Notes under the pieces: generated by a model | The model's database searches: none | What the model was told of the DNA's origin: nothing | What the model saw: the letters and a program-made list of their open reading frames with translations, nothing else | NCBI GenBank assembly: GCA_003508835.1 | Contig: PUFA01000204.1 | Span: 930,001 to 994,000 of the forward strand | Source: Eonycteris spelaea | Lineage: Eukaryota; Chordata; Mammalia; Chiroptera; Pteropodidae | DNA length: 64,000 bases | Reading direction: 5' to 3' | Translations under genes and position numbers: made by a program | Shown: positions 11,522 through 23,649 of the stretch, in pieces | Numbering within the stretch: the first letter of the stretch is position 1 | How the letters are laid out: each line of letters begins with the position of its first letter

Positions 11522-12429
11522 ATGCATTTTTAATAATAAATATATTTTTTAAATTATTAAATGTATATGATCGTCATATACATTTCCGTTACATTGGGAT
11601 CAGAGACAAGTTCTGTTTAGAAATAAGTCCAAGAACAGTTTTTTATATTTTATTTTCCCATTGAAAACCAGATCTGCTTCAGCTTCAAAGAATGTGTTTA
11701 TGTAAAATTAAATTGACGCTGGCAGTAAGCTGCACTTTTTTTTTTTCTAAACGGGAAATGGGTTAAAGAGTGCCCCTACCCAAGGCCAACCTCCACCACA
11801 GCAAGGCCCCTCTGCTGGCTGCCTCCCAGTCTCAGGCTCCATCAAGGGTTAAGGAGCGCGGCTGCCTGCCCAGGAGCAGAAATGAAGCAGCAGCCCCCAA
11901 CGCAGGCTCCCTATCTGTGAGCAATCTCCTCCCTCCCCCAGGCTCCAGCCTTGGGAAATGAAAGCCCCTCTAGGCTGAAGCACCTCTGCTGCCTGCATCA
12001 TAATGACTTTCCCTGGACAGGGAGATAGGGATGGGCCCTCCTCTCTGGCTCTTGGCTCTGGCTTCCTCAGGTTTCTGGGATGCAGAGGCCTCGGAGCTGC
12101 TCTGGAGCTGTCAGCTCGGTGTGGGAGAGCGACTGAGTCATTCCAGCTCCCGGCCCTGTGGGGCTGGAGGAAAGGGAAATAGGGTGGGGTGAGGGGAGTT
12201 AGGAGGGGTTCCTGGAGTTGGGGGGAATGCTGGCAGGTTGGGGGTACCCAGTCAGTGTGTCCGTCACTCTGGGTCTCAGAGAACCAACCCACTCTGCCAT
12301 GGGTCTGCAGATTACAGCCCGTTAGTGAGCTGCGAAATCCATTTAGTGGGTTGTGATTGCATTTTTAAAATGAGACCTGGAATGGACAACAGAGTGCATT
12401 GCATATAAAAAAGCGACAAGCTTTATTCC

Positions 12430-12590
12430 AGTCACAGATCCTGGAACCTACCTGCTGGGCCATGTGACCTCAGAGTGATCTTCCAAGCTTCAGTTTCCTT
12501 ATCTGTCCTTGGAAAGAATAGCACCCACATCATGGGTTGCTGTCAGGAATGAAAGGGGTGGTACAGAGGGCTCACGGAACATGAAACCAT
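12430..12590 (+). repeat. MIR SINE
   Basis: 'ctgctgggccatgtgacctc', 'gcttcagtttccttatctgtcc' and 'catgggttgctgtcaggaatgaaag' follow the MIR order. Confidence 0.7.
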
Positions 12591-12814
12591 CGTGAATGTT
12601 GGCTCTTTTTTTGGCCTCACTGTATAAGATGTATTTCTTCCCCAGGAGAGGATCTCGTACTAAAAGCTTGAAAACCACTGGATTCAAGGATTGGCCACAG
12701 GTTCTGCTTGTGGCAAGAATTCAGGGTGCAGCCTTAGGCAGGGGGTGCTGCTCTTAGCAAATTAGGAGAGAAGGGCCTGAGAGGAAAAGGAAAAGCCGGA
12801 GTCCCCAGAGGCAA

Positions 12815-12816
<2 letters not shown>

Positions 12817-12845
<29 letters not shown>
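12817..12845 (+). repeat. (GT)n microsatellite
   Basis: About 14 uninterrupted GT dinucleotides. Confidence 0.95.
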
Positions 12846-12848
<3 letters not shown>

Positions 12849-12944
12849 CCCTCCATGTCACACCTCCACGTTTACACCACTCGCTGGCCTCCCTCGCCCC
12901 ACGCCCCACGGGTAAACAGCTCGCTGTAGCTGCGGGAATCATTT

Positions 12945-13870
12945 CGTGTAAATACCAACGAATGTGATTGCTGGATCATATGGTAACGGCATGTTTTGTT
13001 TTGTAAGAAACCACTCAACTGTCTTACAAAGTAGCCGTACTATTTTGCATTCCCAACAGCTATGAATGAAAGTTTCTGTTGCTCCATATCCTTGTCAACA
13101 TTTGTGTTATCAGTATTTTGGATTTTGGCCACTCTGATAGGCCTGTAGTGTTATCTTATTGTTGTTTTAATTTACACTTTCATAATGACATAGGATTTTG
13201 AGCATCTTTCCATATGCTTATGTGCAATCTGTATGTCTTCTGATGTGTCTGTTCAGGTCTGTTGCCTACTCTTTAAGAGGGTTTTTCATTTTCTTATTGC
13301 TGAGTTTTAGGAGTTATTTGTATATTTTGGGTAGCAGTCCTTTATCAGATGTATCTTTTGCAAATATTTTCTCCCAGGCTGTGGCTTGTCTTCTCATTCT
13401 CTTGACATGTCTGTTTGCAGAGCAGTTTCCTGATTTCAGTGAAGTCTAGCTAGTCAATTATTTCTTTCATGGATTGTACCTTTGGTGTTGTATCTAAAAA
13501 GGCATCACCATACTCAGTGTAATCTAGATTTCCTCCTATAGTACCTTCCGGAAGTTTTATGTTTTGCAGTTGACGTTTAGGTCAGTGATCTATTTTGAGT
13601 TAATTCTTGCGAAAAGGTGTAAGATCTGTTTCTCGATTTATTTTTTTACATGTACATGTCTGGTTGTCCCCGGACTACTTGTTGACAAAATTATCTTTTC
13701 TCCATTGCGTTGACTTGTCTCTGGTCAGAGATCAGACCACTTGATTATATTTCCGTGGGCCATTTCTGGGCTCTGTATTCTATTGACCTATGTGGCTGCT
13801 CTTTCACCAATGCCACAGTCTTCTTACTGTAGCTTTATAGTAAGTCTTGAAGTGAGGCACCGTCAGTCTT
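12945..13870 (-). repeat. L1 LINE ORF2/3' portion, antisense
   Basis: Complement of L1 ORF2: 'gattgctggatcatatggtaac', 'gtatattttgggtagcagtcctttatcagatgt', 'caaatattttctcccaggctgtggcttgtcttctc', 'tggattgtacctttggtgttgtatctaaaaa', 'tctattgacctatgtggctgctc'. The open frames on the + strand here are antisense artefacts. Confidence 0.9.
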
Positions 13871-13879
13871 CTGACTTTC

Positions 13880-14005
13880 TCTTTTACTGCTCATTTTTCA
13901 GAAGTGGAACTCGGGACACCAAGAAGTTAAGTAACTTGCCAAAAATTACACAGTAAATGGCACAGCCATGATTTGAACTCAAGTCTTTTGACGACAAAGC
14001 TTGTG
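13880..14005 (-). repeat. MIR SINE, reverse orientation
   Basis: 'agaagttaagtaacttgccaaaaattacacagtaaatggcacagcc' and 'tttgaactcaagtcttttgac' are the standard complement text of MIR. Confidence 0.8.
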
Positions 14006-14114
14006 CTTAGGACAAAGATTAAAACATAGGACATGGGAAAAAGATAGAAGGAGGGGAGAAGAAGGGGCAGGGAAAAATTAAAAGCAACAATTTTCTTCAG
14101 AATTACAAATATGG

Positions 14115-14290
14115 GCCGCTCCTGCCCAAAGCTGTGGGGAGGAGGGTAAGCTGAGAGTGTCAGGGAGGGTGTGGCATGCAGAGGTGAAGCAAAGGTAAGG
14201 TGTGCACAGCCTTGGCAAAGGCTTGGAGGCAGGCGGCACTGGGGAGTGTTTGGCTAGAAGGTAAAGTCTCTAGAAGGGAGCCTCAGAGGA
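14115..14290 (-). repeat. L2 LINE fragment, reverse orientation
   Basis: 'gtgtggcatgcagaggtgaagcaaaggtaaggtgtgcacagccttggcaaaggcttggaggcag' resembles the L2 complement segment with 'agcaagtgcaaaggccctgaggcag'. Confidence 0.5.
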
Positions 14291-14639
14291 CATGGTAGGA
14301 AAGTGGATAGGAACCAAAAGACTTCAAATGCCAAAGTAAGGCTCCTGACTCCCTAAGGCCCAGTTCCCAGTTTTCCATGGCAAACAGGATCCAAAGTGCC
14401 AAGGACAGAGGGAGGAGGAGGAGGAGGAGGGGTGGCAACCTGAAATCACCTTCCTTACCCAGGGTCACCTGTGCCCAGGGTTTCCAACTGTCACTGCAGT
14501 GTTTTTGGTTTATAAAGCTGATGCTCCTCACCTGTGTGCCACAACCCTGAGCTCTCGAGCCAGAAAGATTCCTGGCCATGGACATTTGGTCATGGCACAG
14601 ATTTGGCAGCCTGGCATAGCCTTGACCAGAAGAAGAAAG

Positions 14640-15112
14640 TAGGTCTCTTCTACAGCCTCCAGGCCAGCCTCATCTATCATCCCTGCTCCCTCTGCCTCAG
14701 CCTAGACCCCTGTTGGGGCTACTCTGGACAACCAGTCTTCTGGCCCCCACAAGTGGCACCCCTGCTCAAAACCCTCCTATGGCTTCCCATTGCTTTTGCC
14801 AATTTTCTTTCCTGTGCCTTATTTCCCCTGTGCCTTTAATTGGTTTTCTTCTACTCATAGTTCAGGTTAGATATCACCGCTTGCAGAAAGTCTTCCCCAA
14901 GCTTGTGGGGCTCTATGTCTCTTCTGGGTTTCTGAAGCACCTCACTCCCATTTCCCATACTCATTAATACCTGTCTGCCTCAGGCCCTCCTGTTGAATCT
15001 GGGCTCCTCCCGGAAGACCTGAATCTCATCTCTCACTGATGTTCCTGCTCCTGCTAGATGCTGATCCAGAGAAAATCTCCATGGAGTGTTTGTTGAATGA
15101 CTGTGTGACCTA
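14640..15112 (+). repeat. L2 LINE 3' portion
   Basis: The L2 text runs in order: 'aaaccctcctatggcttcccattgc', 'gttcaggttagatatcaccgcttgcagaaagtcttcccc', then 'gagtgtttgttgaatgac' at the 3' end. Confidence 0.75.
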
Positions 15113-15459
15113 TTGAGTGAGTGTTGGAAGGAAGGGAGGTAGGCTGGTAGGAAGGGAGGGAGAGGATGGCCTTTGATCAGTCCTGACTTAGGAGCAGACC
15201 TGCATGCCCCAGAGAAGACCCCAACTTACCCAGCAAAGCTCCCTTCCTCTCCCCTTACCCTCACATGTGCTCCGGTGTACTTACTCCTTGGCTCATCTCT
15301 CATTCTTAGCCGCAGTTTAGAGGTAGCCAAAGCCCTCCATTCTAAAAGACCATTCTCCCTCTTAGACTCACTAAAATCCATCCTTAGAGTCCCTCCCGAC
15401 AAGAGGCTCTCATAGGCTGGCACAATTTATCTCACCCTGACTCAGGGTGCTGATCACCC

Positions 15460-15640
15460 CACATGAGCTACCTCATTTAAAACTCCCGAAGGCCTAGGGT
15501 ATAGGCGCTCCTACGGGACCACTTTACCGAGGGCAGTTTATGCACAGTTCAGGGTGAGGAACTGTGTTATCTAGTGCAGGAGCCTAGGAGTCAGGAGACA
15601 TGGGTCTAGTCCTGCATCAACAACAGATTTGCTTACAAAC
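15460..15640. repeat. MIR fragments
   Basis: 'tgagctacctcatttaaaactcccgaaggcctagg' is complement MIR 5'-side text. It is followed by 'gtgcaggagcctaggagtcaggagacatgggtctagtcctgc', which is sense MIR. Probably two joined fragments. Confidence 0.5.
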
Positions 15641-15959
15641 ACAGGTGGAGTCAGTGGGCCCCCTCCAGCCACTGGAGCTGCCATGGCCTGCTCCTCATGC
15701 CCACTGGACTACTGGGCAAAGACTTGAGGCCAGACTGTTCTGCAGAGTGTTGGGTCCAGCCCAGAGGCCACCCAGCTTCCCATAGCTCCATGAGCTCCTG
15801 ATGATGACTGGCCCCAAGCCAGACATTGCAGGCTTTGCTCTGTCCCCATGAGCCTGTCACTAGAGCTGAGTGGGGGGCACTGCTGGGCTGGCCATATTAG
15901 TGGCAGCTAATGCTCTCAGGGCAGCAGGAGTCTCTCTCTGTACCTGTGAGTCATTGACC

Positions 15960-16600
15960 CAAAAGGCTGCAGCAGTGAACAAAAATGAGCAAAATCCCTT
16001 CCTGAAGAGAGACAGACACCAAACCCAAAAAGTACAACACTCACTGTGTGTTCGTGTGATGAGTGGTATAAGGAAATAAAGCAAAGAGGACCTCGCGGAG
16101 GAGGTGATCTTTGACTAAAGACCTGAAGGAGATAAGAGATGAGCTATGTGGATGTCTGAAGGAAGGACGAGCTTGCTAAGCAAAGGCCCTGGGGTAAAGC
16201 CCGCTTGGAATGTTGAAAGAACAGTGAGGGCCACGTGGCCCAGAATGGAGGAGCTGGGGACAATGGGGTCGGAGGTTAGGACAGAGAGGTAACAGTTGGG
16301 GGAGACCTTGCAGACCACTGGAAAGACTTCAGCTGTGTTCCTGAGTGAGGTGGGAGCCACAGAGGGTATGGAGCAGAGGAGGGACGGAACTTGACTTGAT
16401 TGTAACAGGATCCCTCTGGCTTCTGCGGAAGAATAGTCTGTCTTGGGGCAAGGTGGAGGCAGGCAGAATGTGAATGTATTTTGGAGACCAAGCCAATAAG
16501 ATTTCCTAACAGATTGGATTTGGGATGGGAGAGAAGAGAGGTGGCGGAATGACTTCAGTGTTCTGGTGTTGGGGGCTGCAGAGGAGCCGGCCTAGGGAGG
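15960..16600 (-). repeat. L2 LINE, reverse orientation
   Basis: 'cagcagtgaacaaaaatgagc', 'ggaggaggtgatctttgactaaagacctgaaggag', 'agcaaaggccctggggtaaag', 'aacaggatccctctggcttct' and 'acagattggatttgggatggga' follow the L2 complement order over more than 600 bp. Confidence 0.8.
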
Positions 16601-17089
16601 GACATTAGGAACTGGGTTTTGTTTGTGTTAATCGGGGATACCCAGTAGGCACCCAGGTCGAGAGGGCTGGTGCCATCTTCCCCAGGTCCCATCCAACGCA
16701 CCTCCTCCACAGGTGAAAGAGGAAAGGAGGGGAACTCTCAGCTCCGGGAGGAGCTTTCCAGGGGAATCGAGGCCCTGGAAGAGCTGAAAGAGGTAAAGGA
16801 GATGCCAGAAAGAATCACGCACCCACCGTAGATCCTGAGGTTCCCTGACCTGAGATCTAGAACTCCCAAGTGAGGAGGGAGGTCAGAAGGGGAGTGACCT
16901 GAGCATGGCTGGAGTTCTTTCAAGGAGAATTTTCAGCCCTGTCACTAGCTGTAAGCTGTTTTAGGTGAAAGCAGACAGGGCTCAGACTGAGAAAGGTATT
17001 CTTTCCCTTTCCCTTCCAATCCTCCCATTACATCAAGGAGAGTCTCAGGTGTGTGCTACGCCATCTCTAACACCTCTTTGACGCTTGCT

Positions 17090-17420
17090 AATTTCTCTTC
17101 TTAACCAAGAGGGAGGGGAACAGTTGTCAATCTCGGAGCCTCAGCTGACAACACTGTTCGGCTGGAATTTAACATTTTAGTTTTATGTCCAGTCTTTTTT
17201 TTTATAGTGATCTTGTATTTAATTTATGGAAAATCATGGCAGTGATTGGAAGTTTCTTTTAACTACATCTAAGCTGAAAATGTGAATGGATTTAATGAAA
17301 GATATTCGATAAATAAATGTGGCAAGCATAAGGGAAGTGATGCATAAATAACTGCCATTTGGGAAACACTCCCTTAATAATCTTGTTTGTAGGGTTGCTG
17401 TGAGGTTTGGCTTGTGTCAG
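17090..17420. other. AT-rich, repeat-poor non-coding segment
   Basis: About 330 bp that I cannot assign to any repeat. It contains several homeobox- and MEF-like AT words, such as ttaatttatgg and gataaataaatg. There is no open frame of note. It is a candidate conserved non-coding block on composition only. Confidence 0.3.
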
Positions 17421-18169
17421 TCCTTTTGTTTAGGATACTTTCTGTGTCTGTGCCTCGCTGTGATATTTTGCTGCCTTTTTCTTTCTTGTCCCCTGGCCTT
17501 TTCCTCTAAGGATTGGGGAGTGGCTTTGTCCCCCAGCGTTGGCCAAACTCTGCAACATTTGAGAACCTTTTCCTGTAGAGCCGGGTCTGCATCCTTTTTG
17601 GGTCCCAGTCCACTGGGGGGCGTCTCCACACTGGCGAGATCTGCCTGCACTTGCTCTGTCTGTTTGCATTGACTTCACACCTTGTGCCCTAGGTCCTTGG
17701 GGCTTCAGAGAGGCACCAAGTTGTGCTTTCTGCTTACCAGGGCTGTCCAAGTCACAGCCCCCTGCTCTCTGTGCACCGTCTCAGCTACGTCTCTCTCAGC
17801 AGCCCACTAATGGAACCAACATTGAGAGGTGACAAGGCTGGTGAAGTCACCTGAAGGACGAGGGGCTGATCCCAGAAAACATGATGGTGGATGCTGGGCT
17901 AGGCTCCATAAAGAGCCACTTGGAAGGGTGGCCAGAGGAGCAAGGCGATGAATGGAGGGAGGGGCCTCAGGACTAGGCCTCCTCCCAAACTCGTGGGCTC
18001 AACCATGTGGCCAGACTTTGGGATAAAGCTAGGTTCCCCAGACTTTGGGGTCTTACTTCTCCTTCAGAGGCGCTTAAATCTGACTCCCAGTGAGCCATGC
18101 TTCACACAAAAGGTTGCCATGCCTGACATACAGAAGCTAAAGACTTCTTTTTGGGATCCCTCAATATAA

Positions 18170-18415
18170 ATCATCATTTTTATCATATTTACTCTGTGTC
18201 AGGCACTATTCTGGACACTCTTCAGGTACTAACTTGCTTAGCTCTTCTGAAAGCTCTCCGGTGTCGGTGCTCTTATTCCCATTTAAAAGATGGGGACAGT
18301 GAGGAACAGAGAGGTAAAAAGACTTTCATAAGTTCACACGGCAGGTCAGTGGCAGAGCTGGACGTCGAACCCAGAGAATTTGGCTCCCCTCTTATTAGAA
18401 GCCACAGGCCAGGAC
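18170..18415 (-). repeat. MIR SINE, near full length, reverse orientation
   Basis: Complement MIR in order: 'ttactctgtgtcaggcactattctgg', 'tcttattcccatttaaaagatgggga', 'aggaacagagaggtaaaaagac', 'gttcacacggcaggtcagtggcagagctgg', 'gtcgaacccagagaat'. Confidence 0.85.
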
Positions 18416-18979
18416 CGCGTGGGCAGAGGGGTGGGCAAGGCTGTGGACCTCCAATGCTGCTGGTACAGAAGGGCCAGATCCCCTAGCCCCGGCCTGGGTG
18501 GAGGCCAGAACCACAGAAGCCCCGAAGGAACCTTGGCCATTTGCATCCCACCTGCCTCTGTCAGCCCTTGACAGATTTCCTGGTAGGCAGGCATGCCACC
18601 TCTGTTTGTACACCCCCAGTGATGAGGGGCTCACTTCCTAGTGGCTGGCTATACCCTCCCTACTCTGCTCTGCCTGAGAGAAACCTCTTTCTCACCTTGT
18701 AAATCGATGCCCGCTGGGGTCTGGTGCTGTGGTCTCCCATGCCTGCCTAGCCCTCCTGCTCTCCACAGCACCTGGGGCCTCTCTAACCATGACAGACCCA
18801 GAGGGTTTTGAACTCTCAAAGGCTGTGGCCCAAGGGGCTCTAAAGGTATTTTGAGGAATTCAAATAAAGACAGGGCTGCGGCCACCTGTGGAGGTGTTTG
18901 TGTCAGGGCTGGTGGGGAAGTAGTGGCTTCAGGGCTCTGCTTCCACCCAGCCTCCCCACCTTTGCTCCCACAGAGAGGC

Positions 18980-19235
18980 CAGCCAGTGCACTGTTTCCAG
19001 GGTCTGGCCCTTTTAAATTTAGCTGAAGGAAAAAGCAGTTTGTCCAGGCCTGGAACGCAGAAGCAATCAGCAACAGGAAAAAGTCATCCGAGGGGAGTTT
19101 TCAATGAATTATGGAGGCATTGTTCCTGCGCCCAAGGAGCCAGGGCTGCTGGTTCAGGCCTCACTGACCCAGCCCAGGCCTTTGGGGCCAAAACATTGCC
19201 TGGAGCTGCGTCAGGACAACACAATGTGGGCGGCT
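18980..19235. promoter_or_regulatory. Candidate regulatory segment with FOX:ETS-like and SOX-like words
   Basis: Repeat-poor text with AACAGGAA (19072-19079), a pattern like the FOX:ETS composite known from endothelial enhancers. It also has ACAATG near 19221 and a TTTAAATTTAGC word near 19013. FGD5 is endothelial-enriched, so such an element 18 kb upstream would fit. No conservation or chromatin data are visible to me. Confidence 0.25.
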
Positions 19236-19241
19236 AAAGGC

Positions 19242-19265
19242 AAAAAAAAAAAAAAAAAAAAAAAA
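19242..19265 (+). repeat. Poly(A) tract
   Basis: About 24 A in a row after ggctaaaggc. No SINE body or processed copy is recognisable before it, and I found no target-site duplication. Confidence 0.9.
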
Positions 19266-19789
19266 CAGAGGAAGAAAAATACTGGAAATTCCCTGTTCTA
19301 GCTATGGAAGAGCCTTTCTTGAAAATCAACAGCAAGGGAAAGATTGCTGCCCGCCCAGGCGGAGGGCCTCAGGGAGCGGGAGGAAGTCACAAGCGATATT
19401 TTGAGATATTTTCAGTCTGGTGTGATGCTGGTTGATTTTCCAAAACATGAGGGCCTCATGCTGGGGGGAGAGTTGAGGTTGGATTGGGGCTGACTGGGGG
19501 TGGGGCCAGAGCTCAGGATGGGCCAGGAGGAGGACATAAACAGAAGCTGACCCAGTTGGAGCGCTCCAGTGTCCCAGCTGGCTGACTCACAGGCCCCTTG
19601 CAGCCAGGGGACGCCCAGGGGGTCTCCTGTTGATCCAAAGGCCCTTCCAGACCTTGATGAGAGGACCGCACATGACTCCTGGGGTTCCCTGCATGGCAAG
19701 CCAGCTGGGTGGCTAGGTGGATTCTGCTTGTCACCTCTCCCAATGGGAAGCTCACTACCTATTAGTCAGCCCATCCCATATCTGCACAG

Positions 19790-20010
19790 CTCGGACTGGG
19801 AAACACAATCACAGTGCTTCTGGAGGGGACACAGTAGTGAACAAAACAAAAAACTTCTGTGCTCATGGAGCTAATATTCTAGGAAGAGATGCAGATAGTA
19901 CACATAATAACATTTATAGTATATTAGAAATTGCAATCACTATGAGAAGATAAAGCAGAGAAAGGAGTAGAACGTGCTTGGGATACAATTCTAAAAATAG
20001 GGGGTTAAGG
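19790..20010 (-). repeat. L2 LINE fragment, reverse orientation
   Basis: 'ggggacacagtagtgaacaaaacaaaaaacttctgtgctcatggagctaatattcta' is the L2 complement 3'-end phrase. Confidence 0.75.
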
Positions 20011-20554
20011 AGAAATTTTGCTCTCACTCTCAGCTGAGACCCAGCTCCTTGGGTTATCTCTCGGGTCCAACTGTTTCCTCAGGGCCCTGTAGCCCTTCCA
20101 CTCCCTCTGTCCTGGGATAGCCCTGCTGTTCTAGGCTGAGCAGGGCCAGCTCTTTATGCAAAGGGAGCTCCTGCCCCTCCTCACCCTTCTTCAGCAGCTC
20201 AGAGCTAAACACCTTTCGCAGAAGTAGGCAGAGCATTTTAAACCCTCTATTTCAATGCATGGACCTAAGGTCCTAATTTAGCTGTTTTTTTAGCAGCCGA
20301 TTTCACTGTTACCTCCTACCGATCTCACCTACCTTTGATGCCCTGTGCTGACAACAAGCCCAGCCTCCTCCATGCGTGCGTGCGCAGTGTAGGCTTGCAG
20401 ACCCAAGAACAAGAATTTGCATTTAATCCTAAATGAAATTCTGTCCATACAGCTTACAGAGGTCTTTTTGGCACAGAGGTAGGCAACATATGAGACAGAC
20501 AAAGTATTAATATCAACATACAAAAAGTGCTTAAAACTAGATAAGAAAAATACA

Positions 20555-20593
20555 AAAAGAAAGAAAGAAAGAAAGAAGAAAGAAAAAAGAAAA

Positions 20594-20629
<36 letters not shown>

Positions 20630-20642
20630 AAAGAAAGAAAGG
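20555..20642 (+). repeat. (GAAA)n microsatellite
   Basis: About twenty tetranucleotide copies with a few interruptions (gaagaaag, aaaaaag). The serine/phenylalanine-rich frames on the reverse strand are artefacts of it. Confidence 0.95.
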
Positions 20643-21006
20643 TGGGCAAAGAATATTATCAGGCAATTGCTACAGAAATGCAAATAGCCACAAACAAATG
20701 AAAAGATGCCAAGCTCTCAGGCAGTTGTGGAAATGCAAATTAAAAGAACAATGAGATGCCATTTTTCTCCCATCATTAGAAAAAAAATATTAAATATAGC
20801 ACCAGTGCAAGCAAGAAGGGGCAGTCAAGCAGTTTTGACACTGCTGTGAGAGTGTGAGCTGCCATATCTTTTGGGACAGTAATCTGCAGTTTCTATTAAA
20901 GTTTAAAATGTGTATGTCCTTCAATCCAGCAATTGCACTTTGGAGAATTTGTCCTGCAAAACCACACAGACAGACACATAGGTGATACCTATAAGAGTGT
21001 TTACTA

Positions 21007-21009
21007 TAA

Positions 21010-21046
<37 letters not shown>

Positions 21047-21063
21047 TGAGGAGATAGAGAGAG
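21007..21063 (+). repeat. (GA)n microsatellite inside L1
   Basis: An almost pure GA repeat with single interruptions. It lies where L1 3' text usually reads 'agcaaaagac', so it is a local expansion. Confidence 0.9.
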
Positions 21064-21167
21064 AACATACTAAATATCTATCAGTTAGGCAATGATTGAA
21101 TCCTGGGACATGTCATGCTGTAAAATGTTAGGCAGCCTGATAAAAAATAGATATTTGTGTGTACAGT

Positions 21168-21220
21168 ACATATATATATATATAGATGACATATATATAA
21201 TATATATATATATATATTGA
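21168..21220 (+). repeat. (TA)n microsatellite inside L1
   Basis: Two TA blocks separated by gatgaca. AT-rich and likely variable in length. Confidence 0.9.
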
Positions 21221-21934
21221 ACATGGAACCATGTTTATGGTATATTATTAGACAAAAAAAAAAAACAGTTGCAAAGTCAGTATATGGTGTGATCTTATTT
21301 TTGTAAGTATTGTGCAAGAGTAAAGTGGAAAGAAATATTCACCAAACTGCTGATATCAGTTACCCCAGGGCTATTGTTTGACTTTCACAATAACTTTTTT
21401 ATACCTCTAATAATTTAGTAGCAAATACTTTTCTTAAAAAGTCATTTTAAAGCGTTCTTATGGAATATGAACAAGGAACACCAGAGCAGAAGGGTGAGCC
21501 GGGGGGCCCGGCCTGCTGCGAACCCCTTCCCTGGGCCTTCCAAGGGATATTCAAGTGTCCACTCCTCTCCTCACCCTCACACGAACAAGAATCACACTGA
21601 GCCTCATGGGTTCCCCCTGCCTCAGTTCCCCACATCTGCCTTTTCTGTGCCTCAGCCTGTGTACAGGTACCGTTCCAGAAGCTGTGCGGAAAGGACTGGG
21701 CTGGGTTTCCTAATCTCGGTCAAAGATTTAGGGGTGTAGGGTCTAGGCTCGGATAAGCAGCAGTATTCATCTTGATGCCAGCTCTGGAAAGTGGCAGAGG
21801 ATGCTATACAGAGAGGGAGTTTGAGGCCGTTAACAGGCTCCACTGGCAAGAGCGCTGCGGCTGCTGAGCAACGTCTGCTTCCAACAGTGGACTGGTGAAA
21901 GGGAGCGACAAAGATCGGCCATGCTTGATGTAGG

Positions 21935-22095
21935 CCAGTGATTCTCAGACCGAAAACGGCACAAAAATCACTGGGGATCTTATGCACAGGCAGATGCAGG
22001 TCCAGCAGTTCTGGGCCATGGCTCAGTTTTTGCATCTCTAGCAAGCCCCTAGGAGATTCTGATGCTGCTGTTCGGAGGACCACCTTTTGAGAGGC
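21935..22095 (+). mobile_element. MER20-like hAT non-autonomous element
   Basis: The left end 'ccagtgattctcagac', the middle 'ttttgcatctctagcaagcccctaggagattctgatgctgctg' and the right end 'ggaccaccttttgagaggca' follow the MER20 order, with near-complementary ends (agtgattctca / tgagaggca). Confidence 0.7.
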
Positions 22096-22244
22096 ATGGG
22101 ACAAGGATCTTTAAGACCTCCCCATTCACAGTTACCGGCTCTTCTCCTTCAACTTTCCGTACATTTGCAAACAGAATTGATCAACCTCTCCCCACTATCC
22201 AACACTTTTATACCCATCACACTGCTTGCTTCTTGGAACAGCCT

Positions 22245-22350
22245 AGGTGATTATCTTCCTTGACAGATGAGAAACTGGAGGTGCAAGAGGGGACAGGACT
22301 CTCCCATGGTCCCTCAGCTGAGTTTGGCAGAGGTGGGCCTGGATGACAGA
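22245..22350 (-). repeat. MIR SINE fragment, reverse orientation
   Basis: 'ttgacagatgagaaactggaggtgcaag' and 'ctgagtttggcagaggtgggcctgg' are complement MIR text. Confidence 0.65.
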
Positions 22351-22949
22351 TCACTCGCCAACCTTCCTCATCCCCAACCATGTCCTCTCTGGAGCCAGGA
22401 ACCAGCCAGAAAGACCCTGCTGCTCCCTGCAAGTGCTGCATTCACTTCCATAAATAAGGTCTCCGATGAGCCAGGTCCCTCCTCCCTGGGCAACCTCTCA
22501 CAGCAAGCTGGGTCTAGGGCAGCCGCTGAGGGAAGGGAGGCTCGCCGACAGTGTGAGTTATGGGCTCCGGGAAGCCCATTAGTCACCAAAGCGAGAGAAG
22601 TTAACTCGAGCTTATTAACTCTAAACGTTTATTATTCACATTGATCACTGCGGCAGACAGCACCCGCCACCCCCCTCTCCCCACCCCCACCGGGGAGCCA
22701 GTCAGCGCATTCTGATTGCTGGATGGCCATGCCTGCCTCCCAAGTCCCTAGGAAATGCAGGCAGGGCACAGACAGACTCAGCTGCCTCTTCCAAGAGACC
22801 AGGAAGGGTTTCTCACCAGTGGCCCTGTCACTCATCTGTTCCTCTCATATCTGCCAGCTCCTGTTCTGGGCCAGATCCTGTGCCAGGGGGAGCTTCCAGT
22901 GCCCAATCAGACACCATCTCCATCGTCATGGTCTGGCCCTGAGGCAAGA

Positions 22950-23075
22950 GAGGTGGTTAGGAGCCCAACCTTAAGGTCTGCTTGGTTTGATTTTGGGCTC
23001 TGCCACGGGACAGCAGGTGAGCATGTGACTTTTCAGAGACTCCATTTTGTCATCTATAAAATGGGGGTGTGTTTA
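22950..23075 (+). repeat. MIR SINE fragment
   Basis: 'ttttgggctctgccacgggacagc', 'gagcatgtgacttttcagagactccattttgtcatctataaaatgggg' is sense MIR. Confidence 0.7.
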
Positions 23076-23640
23076 TTCATTCAATAAATATTTATCGAAC
23101 ACATACTATGTGCCAGGTACTTTCTAAACCCTAAAATGCATAAAGAGCAGAAAAGCTCTCTGCTGTCAGGGAATTTATATTCTAGAGATGGAGACAGGCA
23201 TAAAGCTATTGAAGAAAATAAACAGAGTAATTACAGATAGCAGTGAATGTGATGAAAATAATCTTAAATCATGTGGTCGAGAGTGACTAGGGTCCTGGGA
23301 GGATGTTAGTGAGAGTGCCAGGGACAGCCACAAGGAGGTGGCATCTGAACTGAGACCTGAATGACAGGAAAGAGCCAGCCAGGGAGAGATCTGGGCCAAG
23401 GGGAGTCCAGGCAGAAGAAATGAAGAAACACCAAGGACAATGGCCCTGGATTGCACAAAGCTTGATGGGCAGGATGATTGGAGAGGAGGACAGGGCAGGT
23501 GGGAGTAAAATGACATGAGGAGGAGGGAAATGGGGTTCAGCAGCCAGTATAAGGATTTCAGATTTTATTCTTAGGGCAGTGGGGAGCCACTGGGTGGTTT
23601 TAGGTTAAAAAGGCCATTAAGGGTATAATCACGCTTGATC
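23073..23640 (-). repeat. L2 LINE, reverse orientation
   Basis: Starts at the L2 3' end ('tattcattcaataaatatttatcgaacacatactatgtgccaggtac') and continues through 'tgtcagggaatttatattctagagatgg', 'aaggaggtggcatctgaactgagacctgaatga' and 'cagattttattcttagggcagtggggagccactgg'. One of the clearer L2 copies. Confidence 0.85.
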
Positions 23641-23649
23641 TCACTCCAT

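Larger units (their letters stand above)
20643..21440 (+). repeat. L1 LINE 3' portion (old L1M/L1ME class) with internal simple repeats
   Basis: 'aatgcaaattaaaagaacaatgagatgccattttt', 'ccttcaatccagcaattgcactttggagaattt' and a 3' UTR with 'atggtatattattagac' are L1. A (GA)n block (about 21007-21060) and a (TA)n block (about 21168-21220) interrupt it. Confidence 0.8.

Noticed and set aside
19242..19265. Processed pseudogene or young SINE ending in poly(A)
   Set aside because: No recognisable gene or SINE body precedes the tract and no target duplication was found.
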